Shown here: piece by piece, positions 39,001 to 52,302 of the stretch | How positions within the stretch are numbered: position 1 is the first letter of the stretch | Layout of the letters: each line of letters opens with the position of its first letter | The notes under the pieces: generated by a model | Database searches by the model: none | What the model was told of the DNA's origin: nothing | What the model saw: the letters and a program-made list of their open reading frames with translations, nothing else | DNA from: Puffinus mauretanicus | Lineage: Eukaryota > Chordata > Aves > Procellariiformes > Procellariidae | Direction: 5' to 3' | DNA: 64,000 bases | Assembly: GCA_023333565.1 (NCBI GenBank) | Contig: JAJKFH010003075.1 | Location: forward strand, 919,501-983,500 | Made by a program: the position numbers and the translations under genes

Positions 39001-42000
39001 GGGCTGCAGTTTTAACTTTGGAAAAGTTGGGATACAGCATTGAGTATAGCTCTGAAATTTATTGATTGGGCACTTCTCTAAGATACTTAACAGTACCTGC
39101 ATCTTAACCTTTGGGAATCAGTCACTTCAGAATACCACTATGTATGTGCAGAAATAGCTCTTACGAAAGCAGTATAAATTAGACCTTCGCTATCAGCCAA
39201 AAAAAAAAAAAAATTATTTGAGTACTTTCGTATTCATCATCAATCAGGTGAATTAATCACTTCAGAGTTATTTTAGCTATTTCTAAACTAAAGATGTAGC
39301 AGAATCATTGACCAGGGCATAGGACCTACATTGTAATTTGAATGGACTCGTAGCAAGTGAAGTACTTGACGCAGCTGCGCAGAATTTTCTGTGTGTCCCG
39401 TTGTGTGGCGGGGCATATTGCCTCCACATCTCTGTAAATGTACAATACTCCACATTGCCTAGGCTGAATCCACTCCGCTGGATATTGGTGCAAGTAAATA
39501 CCTCAGCTAAGTCTATAGAAAAGCTATAAAATTGCATGACAAAAGCTATAAAATTGCCTATGTAATTGGCATGCGAGCCTAAGCACTGATGCGTTTGACT
39601 CACATTAAAAGCTGTACTTCGAACCACATTCCTGTTTGTCATCTTAAGGGTGGGAAATCGCTAAAAGAACAAAGTCAGCCACCAAGGCTGCCAAGCTAAG
39701 TTTGCTGTGACATTGATAAATATTCAAGCCAATGTCTTTCAAATGTTATTGTGAATCACCTTTCCCTCTTTCCTTCCCCTGCTTCAGTCATCTTGCTGGC
39801 TCAGAATATTCACCTTTGTCTCAGACCTCAGCTGCCTTCACTTTATTGCATATGATTGCTATTGTCTTTGTCTCTCTTATCCGCTTCGCCGTGTCTCATT
39901 TTCCTAAAGTACCTGGCACCCACTTTTCCATCATACTGTTCCTTTGTTTCAGGAAAACATAATTTCAGGAGGCAGCAGAAATACAGTTCCAAAGGCCACA
40001 GGGTGACATCCTCTCTCACCTGATCTTTATTCATATCGGGGTTTAATGGCATTTTTTTTTCCATTTCTCAAGCACCCTGCAACTCCCTTCCTCCCTGACA
40101 GGAAGGCACATTTTATTTCTCATAAAAATGCTTTCCTACCAATCTTCTGTTCTTCAGAAGTTTCAGAGGCCCTTCTGTTAAATGCTGGTTTTCTCATGTG
40201 GATGGACCTGTTGACCTGGTTGTGGTTTATTACTGTTTTGACATTTTTCCTCCTTCCTAAATTTGGAGGAACTTAGACCCTTTTGTCATTTCTAATCTCT
40301 GTTGTATTGGCTTCAGCAGCAATCTTCCCAAACACTGTTTTTAATTTTGTGGTAGGAACAATTGAGAAGTTCCAATATCTGAACTGGTTGGCTTTCTAAA
40401 AGTAGTATTTTTAACGTACAGCTAATCTTGTGTTTGTGGTTCATACATAATCTACCTGCCTTGGATATCACCGACAAAAAAAATGTAGTTTCTCTCATTT
40501 CTACCAAGTCAGGAAAGGATGCTGTTATGCAGTCCTTTATGTACACTTTCTTAGCTCCCTGATGCACTAAAAAAGGGCCCTCAGTCCATTGAAATAATAC
40601 AAAACCTCAGTTGCTGATGGAAGTGGTATGTGATTTTCTGTGTACGTTTCACACCAGAAGGTACAGTGCCTATTGTACATCCCCATTTAAAACTCAAACA
40701 CAATGGCTCATGCAGCTGGATGGTGACCTGCCAATGAAGTTTAAGACAGCATAGACTTCCACATGAATCTGTAGATTAATGAGACAGAGAACTATCTTCT
40801 TTTTTACCCACAAAAAGGCTACTCGCGCATTCAGAATATGCTGCAGACTAAAACCAAAGTTCAGCTCGCCACAGGAGTAGAGAAGAAACACGCACAGGAT
40901 ACACCTCAGAAACAGCCCAGCCCTTATGGAAAACTCCTGTGGAATTTAACACAAAATGATAACATTTCTGCAGCTTTTTTTTTTTTTTGTACCATCCTAT
41001 AGCTCAGATACCTCTGCTATTAAATTCTATACAATGGCTCAAAAAAGTTCATATAAAAGATGTAATGCTCCATAGGTTTTAGAGTAAATTCTGCAGTGTT
41101 CTGTCACATTTCTATAGGACCCCCTTGTTTCTATTCCAATTATGTTATCTAGAACTTTTCATAAAAGACCTATCTTACAACAGGCCCTTTCCCTCTCTCT
41201 CCGTTTTCCTTTAAGTATAACAAAATGTGTATAGAGATGTATATTACAAAGTGTACTTCTCACGACTCCACGATTTTAGGTGTACTACCGTATGTGGCAA
41301 AGGCATTATTTGTCATTTGGCTAGTAAGCTAAGAAAACTAGTAAGCAAACTGTCAAAACCAGACAAATATAAACAGCAACTGCCTTCACATCTTGATTAG
41401 GCCTATGAAACAACACTAGTGTGGAAGAGGGGAGAAAATGAGCTTTCAATCTTTTTTTAGTATAATTTTGAAGCAAAGCCCAAATTATAAACACTTTCAG
41501 AAACCTTCATTTGCGAAGATCCTCTCAGGACATTATGTTGCAAGATGAAGTAAGTTGTGCAAGGGTTAATTTAGCTCCTCGATAAATAAAAAAAGTCTTC
41601 AGAAGTGTTTGGCACATCATAGTCCTACAATTCTGATGTAATTCTTACATATCTGGAATACTGTCCTTCTGGAATACAGCGGCAGTTGTCTTAGGTGTTG
41701 ATTCAAGCAGTTCCATGAAAAGGGGCTGCTTAATATTTGTCAACGGACACAAAGACAGCAGGTACTTCAAGGTTGACTCATCAGCTTTTAAGGTATTTTT
41801 GTCTTTTCTTTTCTTTTTTCCTCTCCTATCAGTCAAAATTTTTACCATTTGCTCTTACCCACCTCTTACCCTCTTATGACTGCACCCAGTGAGCTCCATT
41901 AGAGTCACTGCTTCTGTGTTCCCACCCCACTGTCTCCTGAACGGACTCTGGATCCACCTAGAACGGGGCAGGTTGTGGTGGGAATTTGGACACTGGAGAC

Positions 42001-45000
42001 ACGGACAAGCTGCTTACGCTCTGCCAAGAGCAGGTGGCAGTGCCAGTGGGATGGTGATGCTGTCAGGCAGGTGGCTGTGACAGCCTGATCACAAGTGACC
42101 CAAACTCAGAGCAAGATAGGTTAAAAAGGAACATCTAATTTCTCTCAAGAGAGACTCAGAGAGCAGAACTCTGCACAACCCTTCATCTGCCTCTTCCTCA
42201 TCCCAGGGCTTGATGGGGAGAGCCGAAACAGAAGATTAATATGATCTGATACCTTTGTAATCAGAAGGTGGTAATCCACCATGGAAAGATAGTTCAGACT
42301 ACTGTTTGAGCTAATAATTAGAGGCCAAATTAATTTAAAATGAACTGGAGAAATGGCAGTAATTGAAATAGAATTTTTCATTTTAAAGGTCACCTAGTTA
42401 ACTATGTTATAACAACATTGGATTCATTAGTCCCTGTTTGTCATGGTCATGGCTTCAAACATGAAATTGTCTTCACATATGTCGCTCAGAGGGAAGGGGG
42501 CTGCAAGAAATTCCATATGACCTTATGATGAGCAATACAAATTAGAGTGACTAAAGAGACCCTGTCTAAGAAATAGCTTTCATTACTCAGTTTTTGCATT
42601 TACAGAGATAGTGATTGAAATAAGTAATTCGACATCTATGAAGGCAAGTGCTGGGTATAATAAGAAATGTATAGAAGACTAAAAGTTAAAGTAATTGAAC
42701 CAGTGAAGATCCCATGGTCTATTATTTTTTTCTCTTCTATGAATTTCATAGAGTAACCATGTTTTCATCTTAAAGAGGCAGGAGATGGAAGCATAAAGCA
42801 AAGTGGCAGGGATTACCTTATCAATTTGAGACAAATATTTTTAGTCACTGATTCTAGACACAAGGATTACCCATGCCAGCTTTTGTGGCTTGAAGAGAAT
42901 GGGGCCCAGAAAGGTTTGCTGAAGTCAAAATGTCTTTAAAAATGACTCATAGAAAAAATACAAGTTACACCAATCCTCCTTGAGATGACTAACCTGATTT
43001 GTTAAGCAACTACTTTGTGTCAGTTTTGACTCATCAAGAGCCTATTTAGCTCATGAGGATGCCTTTGATGGTGTAAAAAGATCTCTGAATATACGAATCA
43101 CAATTCAATACCATCCAAAGCATCATCAGATGTCATATAAAGCGGTAAGTTCAAACTCCCAAAGTGTTTACGCAGATAATGTATCCACTTAGTTTTATTA
43201 TCAAATCTTTATTTCATTCCTGAGACTACAATATCTTGTCTTACTGCTTTCATGATTGTTTCGATTCATATAGTTTCTGCATATCTTTGAGTATTTACTT
43301 TTCATTTTTTACATAACTCCCTTGAGAAGCAGCTTTGCATTGACACATTTTCTTTCTTTCCTTTCTTTAAGAAAGTTTTGTCTCTGAGGATTTTCTCTGA
43401 AGATGTTTGGAATTGATGAGCTGTGATTTCAACAGTCTTTCCCAGACTGACTTGAGCAGTAGAGTCTCTTTCATGTCATGAGTGTGTTTGCTGAAGCTGG
43501 TACTATGGGTCCAGTTGAACACAGTTTTCAACTGTCAATACTGTAATCCTAATGCATCTTCTGCTCTCTGTCTTTCCTTTGATCATTTAAAATATTTCTT
43601 GAAGTATAGAGAAGCCCTACTCCTCTTCAAGCACTGCAGGAAAAGTACCATATTAATCTTTGGGGATGCTGATTTCTGTTTTTAGTTTTCTAGTGTTTGA
43701 AGAGATCCTGACTTTCTGTTAATACAGTCATTATCTGGGACAGAGTTTATGGTTCATATATTTGTCCATGCACTTCTGTTTTTAATTTTATTATTTTAAT
43801 GAAACAGATTAAGAGAAATCAAAACAATGTATTTTTACTTTCATTTCATATTTGCACCAAATCCTTGGGTGGATCTAAACCCAGCTATATTACCCAAATG
43901 TGTTGCTGAATAGCCTCATTTTCTCTCTTATATATTGGATTTTTCCAAACTGTTGTCCTAATGAACATTTGCTTTTCCATCTGGTCAATCATGTTTGCTA
44001 TACTGGTCCCTCTATGTGCTTGGGCCCTACAGTCCATTTACCCCGTGCAGTCCAGGTGCCCCAACCACATCTATGGAGTCTGACAACTCCCAGTCCCACG
44101 TAGCCTTCCTTTCTCACCACGTTCACAGACCTCCCAGTGACATAAACCTGCAGGACAGTCACACTTGAAGGTAAAAGTTCCCTTACTTTTATCACTATTA
44201 TTATTATTGCCATTGCCATTCTCTTAACTCTGAAAGCTAATAAGCACTGAAAATGGGCAAGGAAGAAGCAAGTATTTATCCAAAATATACTTGTTCTGAA
44301 TCTAAAATACTTTCACAATGTAAATCGCCACAGTGCTAAATACCTGAAATCCCTGATCGGTTGACACTGGTGGCTTATCCTCTGGCTCTGTTCTGGACTG
44401 CTCCAAGTACATCCCCAAAACAGTGCCCTGGCAGTTTGGCAGATGGTTTCCTCCAGAAAGCATTCCCAAAGGCAGTACGGACAGACTGCATCGTGCTATC
44501 TCCCTTCCCCATCCCCATGACGTTCAAGCCCTCCAAGTATTCCCCTGTGCCGTATCCCTGGGCTCGCAGCATTCTGTTCAGTGGAACTAGCCCCAAAGGG
44601 GCTGCAGCCTAGGGGCCACGCTATTTCATATGCATTGAAGAAACACCACAAATTAAGAGTGCTCTCCTCGGGCCAAAGGCTCACCACCCCAGGCCCAAAG
44701 GTGAGCCCACGTGAAGCGACGGCCCAGGGGACACAGCCAGCCTGCTGCGAAGGGCGTTAGGTGCGGGAAGCGTGGATGGGAGCCGGACTGAGCCCCTTAG
44801 CCCCGGGGCCAGGGCTGTGCCCCAGGTCCTCTCCTAGTAGCAGTGCAAACTCAGCCAGCAGCTAACAGCATAGCTCCCAAACACATTTTAGCTCCCAAGC
44901 ACATGGTTGAGGTGCAACTTCTTTTTAAATAACTATTTCGCTAAGTGTAAATGTAACATAGTAGTACCTGGCCTGATAGCTCTCTTCCTATTAACCTAAA

Positions 45001-46029
45001 AGAGGCACAAGCCTACTTTCATTCAAAGCAAAACTCCCAGGCTTTGACTACTTCTTTTTTTTCTCCCCCGCTAAGCAAAAAGGATCCCAAACATGCAAAA
45101 CCACCACCAAAAAAATTCTTGCAAGGAGTGAGAATTCCCCAAGTTATTGATTGTAATAAAAATACTCCACATTTGGCATCATTTTCAAATGCGCTCTGTA
45201 CCCGCAGCTCTCGCTGGTACCAAATGCAAAGCTGGGAGAGCACTGTATAAACACATCTGGAGGCCTTCTAGCTGTGCTGGTGTGATGCCTCGCAGCGAGG
45301 GGTCGCTTACAAACATTTAGTACTCTGCTGGACCAGATTTCATCTTTCAAGAAGTACAAGTGCCTGTCATCTGGTGATGGATGGTGGCTCTTCTCTCAGT
45401 AAAAGTCTATGTATTCTCAGCTTCCATCCATGTAGAAAAGCAGTCACAGAACGAAAAGCAGAAGAGGTGGTTGACAGAGAAACCACCAACTATGTGGACG
45501 TGAATTAGCCTGCTGAAAGATGGGCCCCTCGGTCAATAGGGAACACCAGAAAAGGGAATAAGAGGAAGCTGGTATCAGTCCTTCTACCTGGAGCATTCTT
45601 AAAGAGGGCTCTTTGGTTTCCCGAATCCATCCACTCAATGCTTTTTAGAACACTGGGTGCAGCCAAATCATTCATGAAGTTAAACTGGGACAGTAAGGTA
45701 AGAAGGTAAGAACAATATTAGTTATAATTAAAGAGACCCTGAAGACAGCAGAAGAATGAACTCTTTCCTTCCCCTTCTCTCTCCTTCCAGCTATTACTTC
45801 ATTTTGTAGGAGGCAGAGATTAGAAGGAGGAATAGTGGCCTGTAGCAAAAGGAAGAAAAAGGGGAATTACGACATACAGAAAATTGAAGCTTAAGATATT
45901 CGCATATCCAGCAAGGCAAAAAAAAAAAAAAAGGACAAAAAAATAAAAGAGTATTTGAAGTACATTATACACAGAAGAAATCCCAGCAATGGAATTGGCC
46001 AGTTACCAGATGAAGGCGGTAAAATCATT
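36071..46029. other. Intergenic DNA, no gene seen
   Basis: About 10 kb without a supported gene. It contains a palindromic relic (37745-37812), a TA/CA-rich patch at 38160-38205, an A-run at 39199-39212, a T-run near 40976-40988, a pyrimidine tract at 41790-41825, TTATTATTATT near 44187-44205, and an A(15) run at about 45918-45932. A moderately GC-rich patch at 44500-44830 has some CpG but no exon signals. Open frames up to about 120 codons (39283-39642, minus) show no domain. Confidence 0.5.
37745..37812. repeat. Palindromic MITE-like relic
   Basis: 'agattctcagttcgtgtaaa' followed by 'tgaagccagtgga' matches a sauropsid hairpin repeat whose intact half reads 'gatcctcagctggtgtaaat' and whose centre reads 'attgaagtcaatgga'. 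The left half is clear; the right half is decayed ('atatggatttatcc'), so the inverted ends are only partly visible. Confidence 0.5.
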
Positions 46030-47075
46030 AATAATGAAGAAAGCCATATTCAACAAACATGTCTCTCCTCAATTTGGAAAAAAATAGGATGACAGCAATA
46101 TCATATCGGGCAGCCAAAGCCTTTTTCAGTCCATTAGTAACCAAATAGGATGTTAAACATCTACTTGTGATAAAAACCTGTAATTCATCAGGCCCAGATG
46201 ACTTGCACCTGAGGAGTCTCAAATAGTTGGTGGAGAAGATTCTTCCTTCCGCACATTAATTTTTAATGGGTCTTGAAATAATATAGAAATTCCAGAAGAC
46301 TGGAAGAAGACTGATGTTTTGCCAGTATTCAGCAAGGACGAACACGATGACCTTGGTAAATATAAGCCAGCTAACCTAACATCAAACTGGAGAGGAGGGG
46401 AGGGGAGGAGCAAAATAATAGAATATGGGTTTCAACTGATAAAGAATGAAAGGACAGGAAGTAATTAATGCCAGTCAGCATGGTTTTATGGAAAATAGGT
46501 CTTGTCAGAAAAACCTGATTAGATTACAAATTTGGCTGAAAAGGTAACTGCTTCAGTGCGATATACTGAGACATTTGTAAGGCATTTGATTTAATTTTGC
46601 AAAACATTCTGATTAAAAAGAATATTGTGCATTCTCAGTGAAATACCCACTAGCAGAACAGTGGTCTTATTAAGCGGCAAATCTCAAAAATGAGTTATCA
46701 CTGGAAAGCCATCACTGAATATATTTTTAGCAAGGCTGGAAAGGGGTCCGTCTTAGGCCTGGCACTTGAGCATTTTTGTTGCTGAGTGAAATATAAATTA
46801 CTGTTGATTGTACTGTTAATGCATCTTTGCACATATAAACAGAAAAGCAACCAATACCTATATAGATGTGATGTTACATCTTTATACAGCATTGGTGTGG
46901 CTACTGAGATGCCACACAGTTTCATTGATCGTATGTTTAATGAAGCTGAAAAAAATCAGAGGTTTGGAAAATAGCTGCAAAAATCATTGTTAGAACTGAA
47001 GAAAACACCTTACCATGAGAACTTTAGAGAATATGGAGAGATTGCTTGACTACAGTGTGTAAATACCTCCATCAG
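46030..47075 (+). mobile_element. Decayed CR1 LINE, internally deleted
   Basis: The block tracks the reverse-transcriptase part of CR1 ORF2 in order. 'tcaggcccagatgacttgca' is the S-G-P-D-D-L-H motif. 'ccagaagactggaagaagac' is the P-E-D-W-K-K motif. 'taatgccagtcagcatggtt' then 'ttatggaaaataggtcttgt' is the N-A-S-Q-H-G-F-M-E-N-R-S-C motif. After about 46785 roughly 300 bases of consensus are missing. Homology resumes near 46875 ('gcattggtgtggctactgag') and runs to 'ctacagtgtgtaaatacc' at about 47070. Frameshifts and stops abound, so it is a dead, old copy. A GA-rich tract (46391-46411) interrupts it where the consensus has 'atcgatcccgggcaa'. Confidence 0.85.
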
Positions 47076-47530
47076 CAGAAAAGCAGCTCACCCACTTTCC
47101 TTTTCCAGCACCCCCAGTGAGCTGGGACAAAAGAGGTACACAGTCTTAGGGCGCAGGTCACCCTGAAGCGTTTCTGTTTCCACATCAGAGCAGGATAGGT
47201 TAAGCACGGCCTGGTGGCAATGGGGTGTCCCTCATGTCGGGAGGGGTGCCTGACCTGCTACACACGGCAGCACTCATGTAGGTTGTCTGCATCTGTGAAG
47301 GCTCCAAGACTTTCCTCTTGCTTGTAATCCCTCTCCAAGTAAAAGGGCAGATAAAATGACCCTGGATAACTCAGGAAATGTCCTGGCCAATTATCTTAGG
47401 GAGCCTAAGGAGTTATCAGAGGATCAAAGACCCTTCTCTAGTCTTCAACACAGAAAAGTTGCAGCTAGACGACAAAAGGAGAGGCAGAGGAAGAATCTGC
47501 CAACTTAATGATGCTGTATAGCACCGGGTA

Positions 47531-47610
47531 AGATCCTCAGCTTGAGCGAGCAGGTGCTGTTCCTCAAAGTCAGTGGAGAGATGCTCATTTACACCAGTGG
47601 AGAATCTGAC
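47531..47610. repeat. Palindromic MITE-like element
   Basis: The left end 'agatcctcagcttg' and the right end 'caccagtggagaatct' are near inverted copies. The centre 'cctcaaagtcagtgga' matches the 'attgaagtcaatgga' core of the same sauropsid hairpin family as the copy at 37745. Confidence 0.6.
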
Positions 47611-48895
47611 ATATTATATTTTTTTATTTGCTTGAGTCCTGCCGTGGCTCCATAAGCAAAGGTTAATGCAGGTCTGCCAGGGGCAGGCTGGAGTTAACAC
47701 AGAATGGCAGTTGTGAGGTTGCTGATTCTGATAAAAGCAAATTGTGAACTGCAAGCATCTAAGTGTTGAGTGTCACATTCACACCTAACAGCTGCCCTTG
47801 CCTGTTCCCCAGTCATCCAGTTCTGTCATCATGATACGTTCCTGAAACCACATTTGTGCTGCTGTCACTTTTTGTCTTTGGAAATTTGTGTACAGGCTTT
47901 CTGTAATGACATACTAAAAATGCTTGTAGACTTCAAATGAGTGGATTAAAATATATTTAACCCAGGCAACTCACTTCCATATATTAGGCAGAAACTTGAG
48001 TCTTTACTTCTTCTAGGTCTGCACTCTCCCCTGTAAAGACTTGCAGCCGGGATGTTAATATTTATAAAGTTGTAGGAGGTATCTGATGGGTGAGGGCAGT
48101 GAAGAGTTTGTTCCTTTCATAAAATGAGGAACCTCTTTCTAGATCTCTGGGTCTTTCACTATCACAAATGTCTCTAAAGATAAGAGACAGACATCTCTAT
48201 GGGGTTGCCCGACTTCTCTGTTTCCATCAGTCCTCTTTGGTTGGAAACAGCCTGACTATCAGCAGAGCTAGGGCATCTCTAGAGCATTTTTGTCTGTGTA
48301 TCAGTACTGGGCAATGTCAATACTGTCAACATGTCAACAATCCATAGCACAGATGTGGAAGATAACATGAGGACAGATTTTGAATGTCAAGCCCAGGCCC
48401 CTCCAGGGCTGGGAGCTGGGAGCGCACCAGCCCGAGAGACGCACCGGTGACACGCCGTGCTTGCAGCCCCTACTGAAGTCTGAACTGTCATCCCTGAACT
48501 CCCACCTTGCAGGGTATTTCCTAAATGTGATTAACTGCACTTTTGCCCTTTGAAAGGCAGCATTTCCCAGCTCCTGCTGAGTTTTTACCTTCGCACTTAA
48601 TCTCTGGTTCGCAAAGAATAATATAGACTTGCACTCACCTGCTGAAAAGGTGCAAATCTCTGAACCCAAACTACCCATAAATTGCTAAGATACCAGAAGC
48701 AGCTGCCTAGCTACAGCAGGACAGAGTTTAGGGTGAGCTGTGAAATCTGCCCACAAAGCCGATTAAACCAGCTTACGCTGAGTTTTTTGTTACTTGGACC
48801 GCAGCGTGGGACGTGCTGCCAGCGGCCCCAGCTATCCTGTTGTCAGTACCTGCACTGGCCAGCTGAAAGCAGCTGATGATACCAATAGTTTTGGG

Positions 48896-48920
48896 AAAAA
48901 AAAAAAAAAAGAAAAAAAAA
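48896..48920. repeat. A-rich homopolymer tract
   Basis: A(15), one G, then A(9). No SINE or retrocopy body is recognisable upstream of it on the + strand. Confidence 0.9.
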
Positions 48921-50479
48921 GACAAGGTTAGTAAACCAGATCTCTCTGGAAATAATTGCATTAAATATAGAAAAGCTTATATACAGTTTCCTTTGTCCTT
49001 TCTCTCCCCATAGGCTGCTGGCCTATGATCGTTCCTTGTACCTACCCTGTAGCTGATTTTATTGTTTATTCCTAGCTCACCCTCCAGTTTGCTCGGGGGC
49101 CTGTGTCTTAGTGAGCGACTCCCCGCTCCCTTTACAAGTTCAGAACCTTTCTGGCTAAAGTCTGCGGTGACACGTAACACAAAAAGACAGCTTTGGGTAC
49201 AGGGCGTGCAGCCGTTCCTGGAGAATACAGTCTGTGGTTTGGTGGTACCGTTTCTGGAAGATTAAGTGACTAAGTCCAACTAGAAGTGACTAACAGGGAT
49301 GGATCTTTTCCTGTCAAACGCGCACGGTTTTCCATACAGCAGCTCCAAGGTTGTGAGTGAAGGTGAACAGCTCTGCTTCTAAAGACTCCTTAATTTTAAG
49401 AAATTCAAAGAGCAGGCATGACACTTTGTTCTGTGACTTTCTTAAATCTATACCCTACTTCACATCCTTTCGTGAGCCATCATCTTTCATATTTAAAACA
49501 GACGGAAGTTAAAAAAAGACAGAGGAGATGAGAAGTACAAGTCTCTGCAGATGTAAGGTATAATTTAGCAAAGTATCATTTTATCACCCAATCCTGCCAG
49601 GTCCTCCACACATCCTGCAGGCTACAGACTCCTCCGCTCGTCTTGTGAGCAGTGGGGAGTGAGAGCACTCCAGTCTTTTTCTGTTTGCTTGAAACTCCCT
49701 GGTGTTGGCTATAGTTGCATGCATATTCATATGGCTAAAGCCTTGAGAATCTTCATAAATGGATTAACAAGCCTGTGTTTTGCAATAAACAATATTTATT
49801 TAGGCATGATTCATAAAAACCCATGTTCAGATTATCTGATGAACATGGTATGAAAACACAGATAAAATAGGGAGATCCAAAAGAGTATGTTTTATTTACA
49901 GGTTTTGTATAAATACAGAAAAAGGGGGACAGGATAAATATACTAACAAAGTAGTTACAAAACTGTTTCATTAATAACTTATCAAACCAGTTTTATTTCT
50001 TGAAAACATCCAAAGTAAGCTAAAAGCTATGCAGGCAGCTGGTTGAATTTCTCCTGGAGGGTTTGAATGGGGCTGCAGGCCGGTGCTGAATTTCACTCTT
50101 GTGAATAAATTCATGCATTATCTCTTGGAAAGCAACGTTTTTCAGGGTGGAATAAAACCTATTTAGTAAATTATTATTTTTGTTTTTAAAACTAAATGAC
50201 TGTTTATTAAAAAAGAGAGCTACCGAAATTCAAATTTTTCCTCATTACCTGAGGCATAATCAAATTGTCAGCTGTTCAACAAGGGTGATAATGTGGAACA
50301 GGAGTGTGATAATGTTTGCCATCATCCCAGCTGGTTCCCCCAAAAAGAAACCTCACAAGCTTCTCATCAGTGAACCTACACGATCTTAGAGGACCCTATG
50401 ACCCAGCATGAGGTATTGAAGTGATCTGATGAGTTGAGACACCTCTTTTATTTGGACACAACGTTATTTGAAACAGAAA

Positions 50480-50545
50480 TAAAATCCTGACTTCATTAAA
50501 GAACGCAGGAATTTGTCATTGACTTCAGTGTGACCAGGATTTCAC
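50480..50545. repeat. Palindromic MITE-like element
   Basis: 'aaatcctgacttcattaaa' at the left is mirrored by 'tgaccaggatttcac' at the right, with 'attgacttcagtg' in between. It matches the sauropsid hairpin repeat whose right half reads 'attgacttcaatggggccag' and ends in 'gatttcac'. Old and partly decayed. Confidence 0.6.
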
Positions 50546-50774
50546 TACTGGAGTATATAATGCTACGTTTTCAGATTTCAGAAGCAAATGCTGAATCATT
50601 TCATTTTACCAATGTCTACAAGTACTAATGTAGAGAGAAAAAAGCTGAGAACTTTCCAAAATAGTTTATAATGTTATAACAAGATCCAGTAGCTGAAAAG
50701 ACAACTGGGCATATTAAGGGTAGAAATAAAGCATATGTGTTTAGTAGTTTTTTTGGTTAAAGCATTTATTAAGG

Positions 50775-50915
50775 ACATTTAAAATCAAGACTGGCCGTTT
50801 CCTAAAAGTTTTGCTCTACTTTGAGTGGGAATTAGCTCAAGGAATCCAATAGCTTGTGCAGTATAAGAAGTCAGAGTAGATGGTTTTACAAGCTGTGACT
50901 CTATTTGTCTATCTA
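50775..50915 (+). mobile_element. CR1 LINE 3'-terminal fragment
   Basis: 'taaaatcaagactggccgtt' corresponds to the CR1 tail 'taaatcaagattggatgttt'. 'tcctaaaagttttgctctac' corresponds to 'tctaaaagatctgctctag'. 'agaagtcagagtagatggtt' corresponds to the diagnostic 'ggaggtcagactagatgatc'. The fragment ends in an ATCTATAAT-like tail, where CR1 has its short 3' repeat. The copy is 5'-truncated, as is usual for CR1. Confidence 0.8.
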
Positions 50916-52207
50916 TAATTGACCCATCAATTAATCAAACTGGATTGAACATAAGGGCAGTTTCCCAGTTAATGTTAATTCATTCATAAAGTGAATACAT
51001 TATCGATTACTACTTTTAAATATACTTAGTTGTAGAAATGCCTATAATTAAAAGTCCGGACCTTTGAGCTAGACATCCACAATCTACACTGAACTGGGAT
51101 ACAGAGTAAATGGCAGTCCTCACGCACAAGGTACGGTACTCGATTAGTCAATTAGATACTGCTTTTATTATTCTAACTGGGTACACTAATTCCATCCCTG
51201 CTGTCCATACATCTACAGTGGGTCGTGATTAACATTTACCTCATTTAACATTTAGAGGGTGATAGCATATTTTTCAAGGACTGAACCTATTTTCATTGCT
51301 CACTCTTTCCTTGTAGAAAAGTGATGTTTTAACTAATTCAAATAATGCCGGTCCAGAAAGATACATTATTTTTGCAGTGGCTCCAATAGTTTCATCATGT
51401 TACGATGGATGAGAACGTCAAAGATGTTAAAGATATGTGACTGCATATAAAATACGTTAGTTATAGGGAATAGTTTATTGTTAGGGCCCTGAGGGCACAA
51501 ATAGGTCTTAATTTCCCTGGCCTGCCTCCCTGGGGACCCCCACCCACAACCTCTGCACCTTGTCTCCTGCTGCCCCAGACAGGGCCCCTGGACCTGGTTC
51601 ACCCTCTGGTCGTGCCTGGGGCTGTCGATGGACCTGTTTCCAGCACATGGCTTGCTTTGTCCAGCTCAGCCCCCACGGGACCGTGCTGCGGTGGGTGAGG
51701 GATACAGCTTCAAAACAGGGGGAGGTTGGGGTTTGGGAGTTGCATCAGTACAGTACAGTACGCTACAGTACTTCCAAATTCTGATTCTCAGGGTGGCCCC
51801 ACAAATAGTTGAGCTTACACAGCTGGGGAGGTCCTTCACAGCTGAAAATGTGATGGGGTTAGGGCAGAGGCAGACACACCTACGCTGCAGCTCAGGTGGC
51901 GTGCTGAGTTGCCTCTGACATGGCTCGTTCGGGTGCTGACAGCAGAGGAGAACCAGCAGCACCCAGTCTGCTGGACATCCGTGATGCTGGGGAAAGAGCC
52001 TTGCACCTCAAGGTTGCTTTTCACCCCATTGGGTGCCTGCATGAGGCAGTATGGGATGCGTTGCATTTTTTGCAAATTGAATTTTGCATGCTTATTTTCT
52101 CTACTGTTATTTTAGTGTTTCTACTTAGCTGAAATTAGCCAGGGAAACAGACTGGGTTGGAATATTAATATTGAATAGCTACTGACTACTGCTGCTGTTT
52201 TAATTTA

Positions 52208-52302
52208 GGACTAGATTCTCGGCTCAGCAACACAAGAGTAGCTTTAGCAAAATTAATAGCTCTGTCACATACTGCACTGTTAATAAGATTAAAATCTAGT
52301 CC
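52208..52302. repeat. Palindromic element with perfect 10-base ends
   Basis: GGACTAGATT (52208-52217) is exactly inverted as AATCTAGTCC (52293-52302). The spacing of about 95 bases equals that of the other hairpin-type elements in the window, so it is probably a relic of the same class. Confidence 0.55.

Noticed and set aside
51745..51770. CAGTA short tandem repeat
   Set aside because: Only a few imperfect units; simple sequence with no further support.
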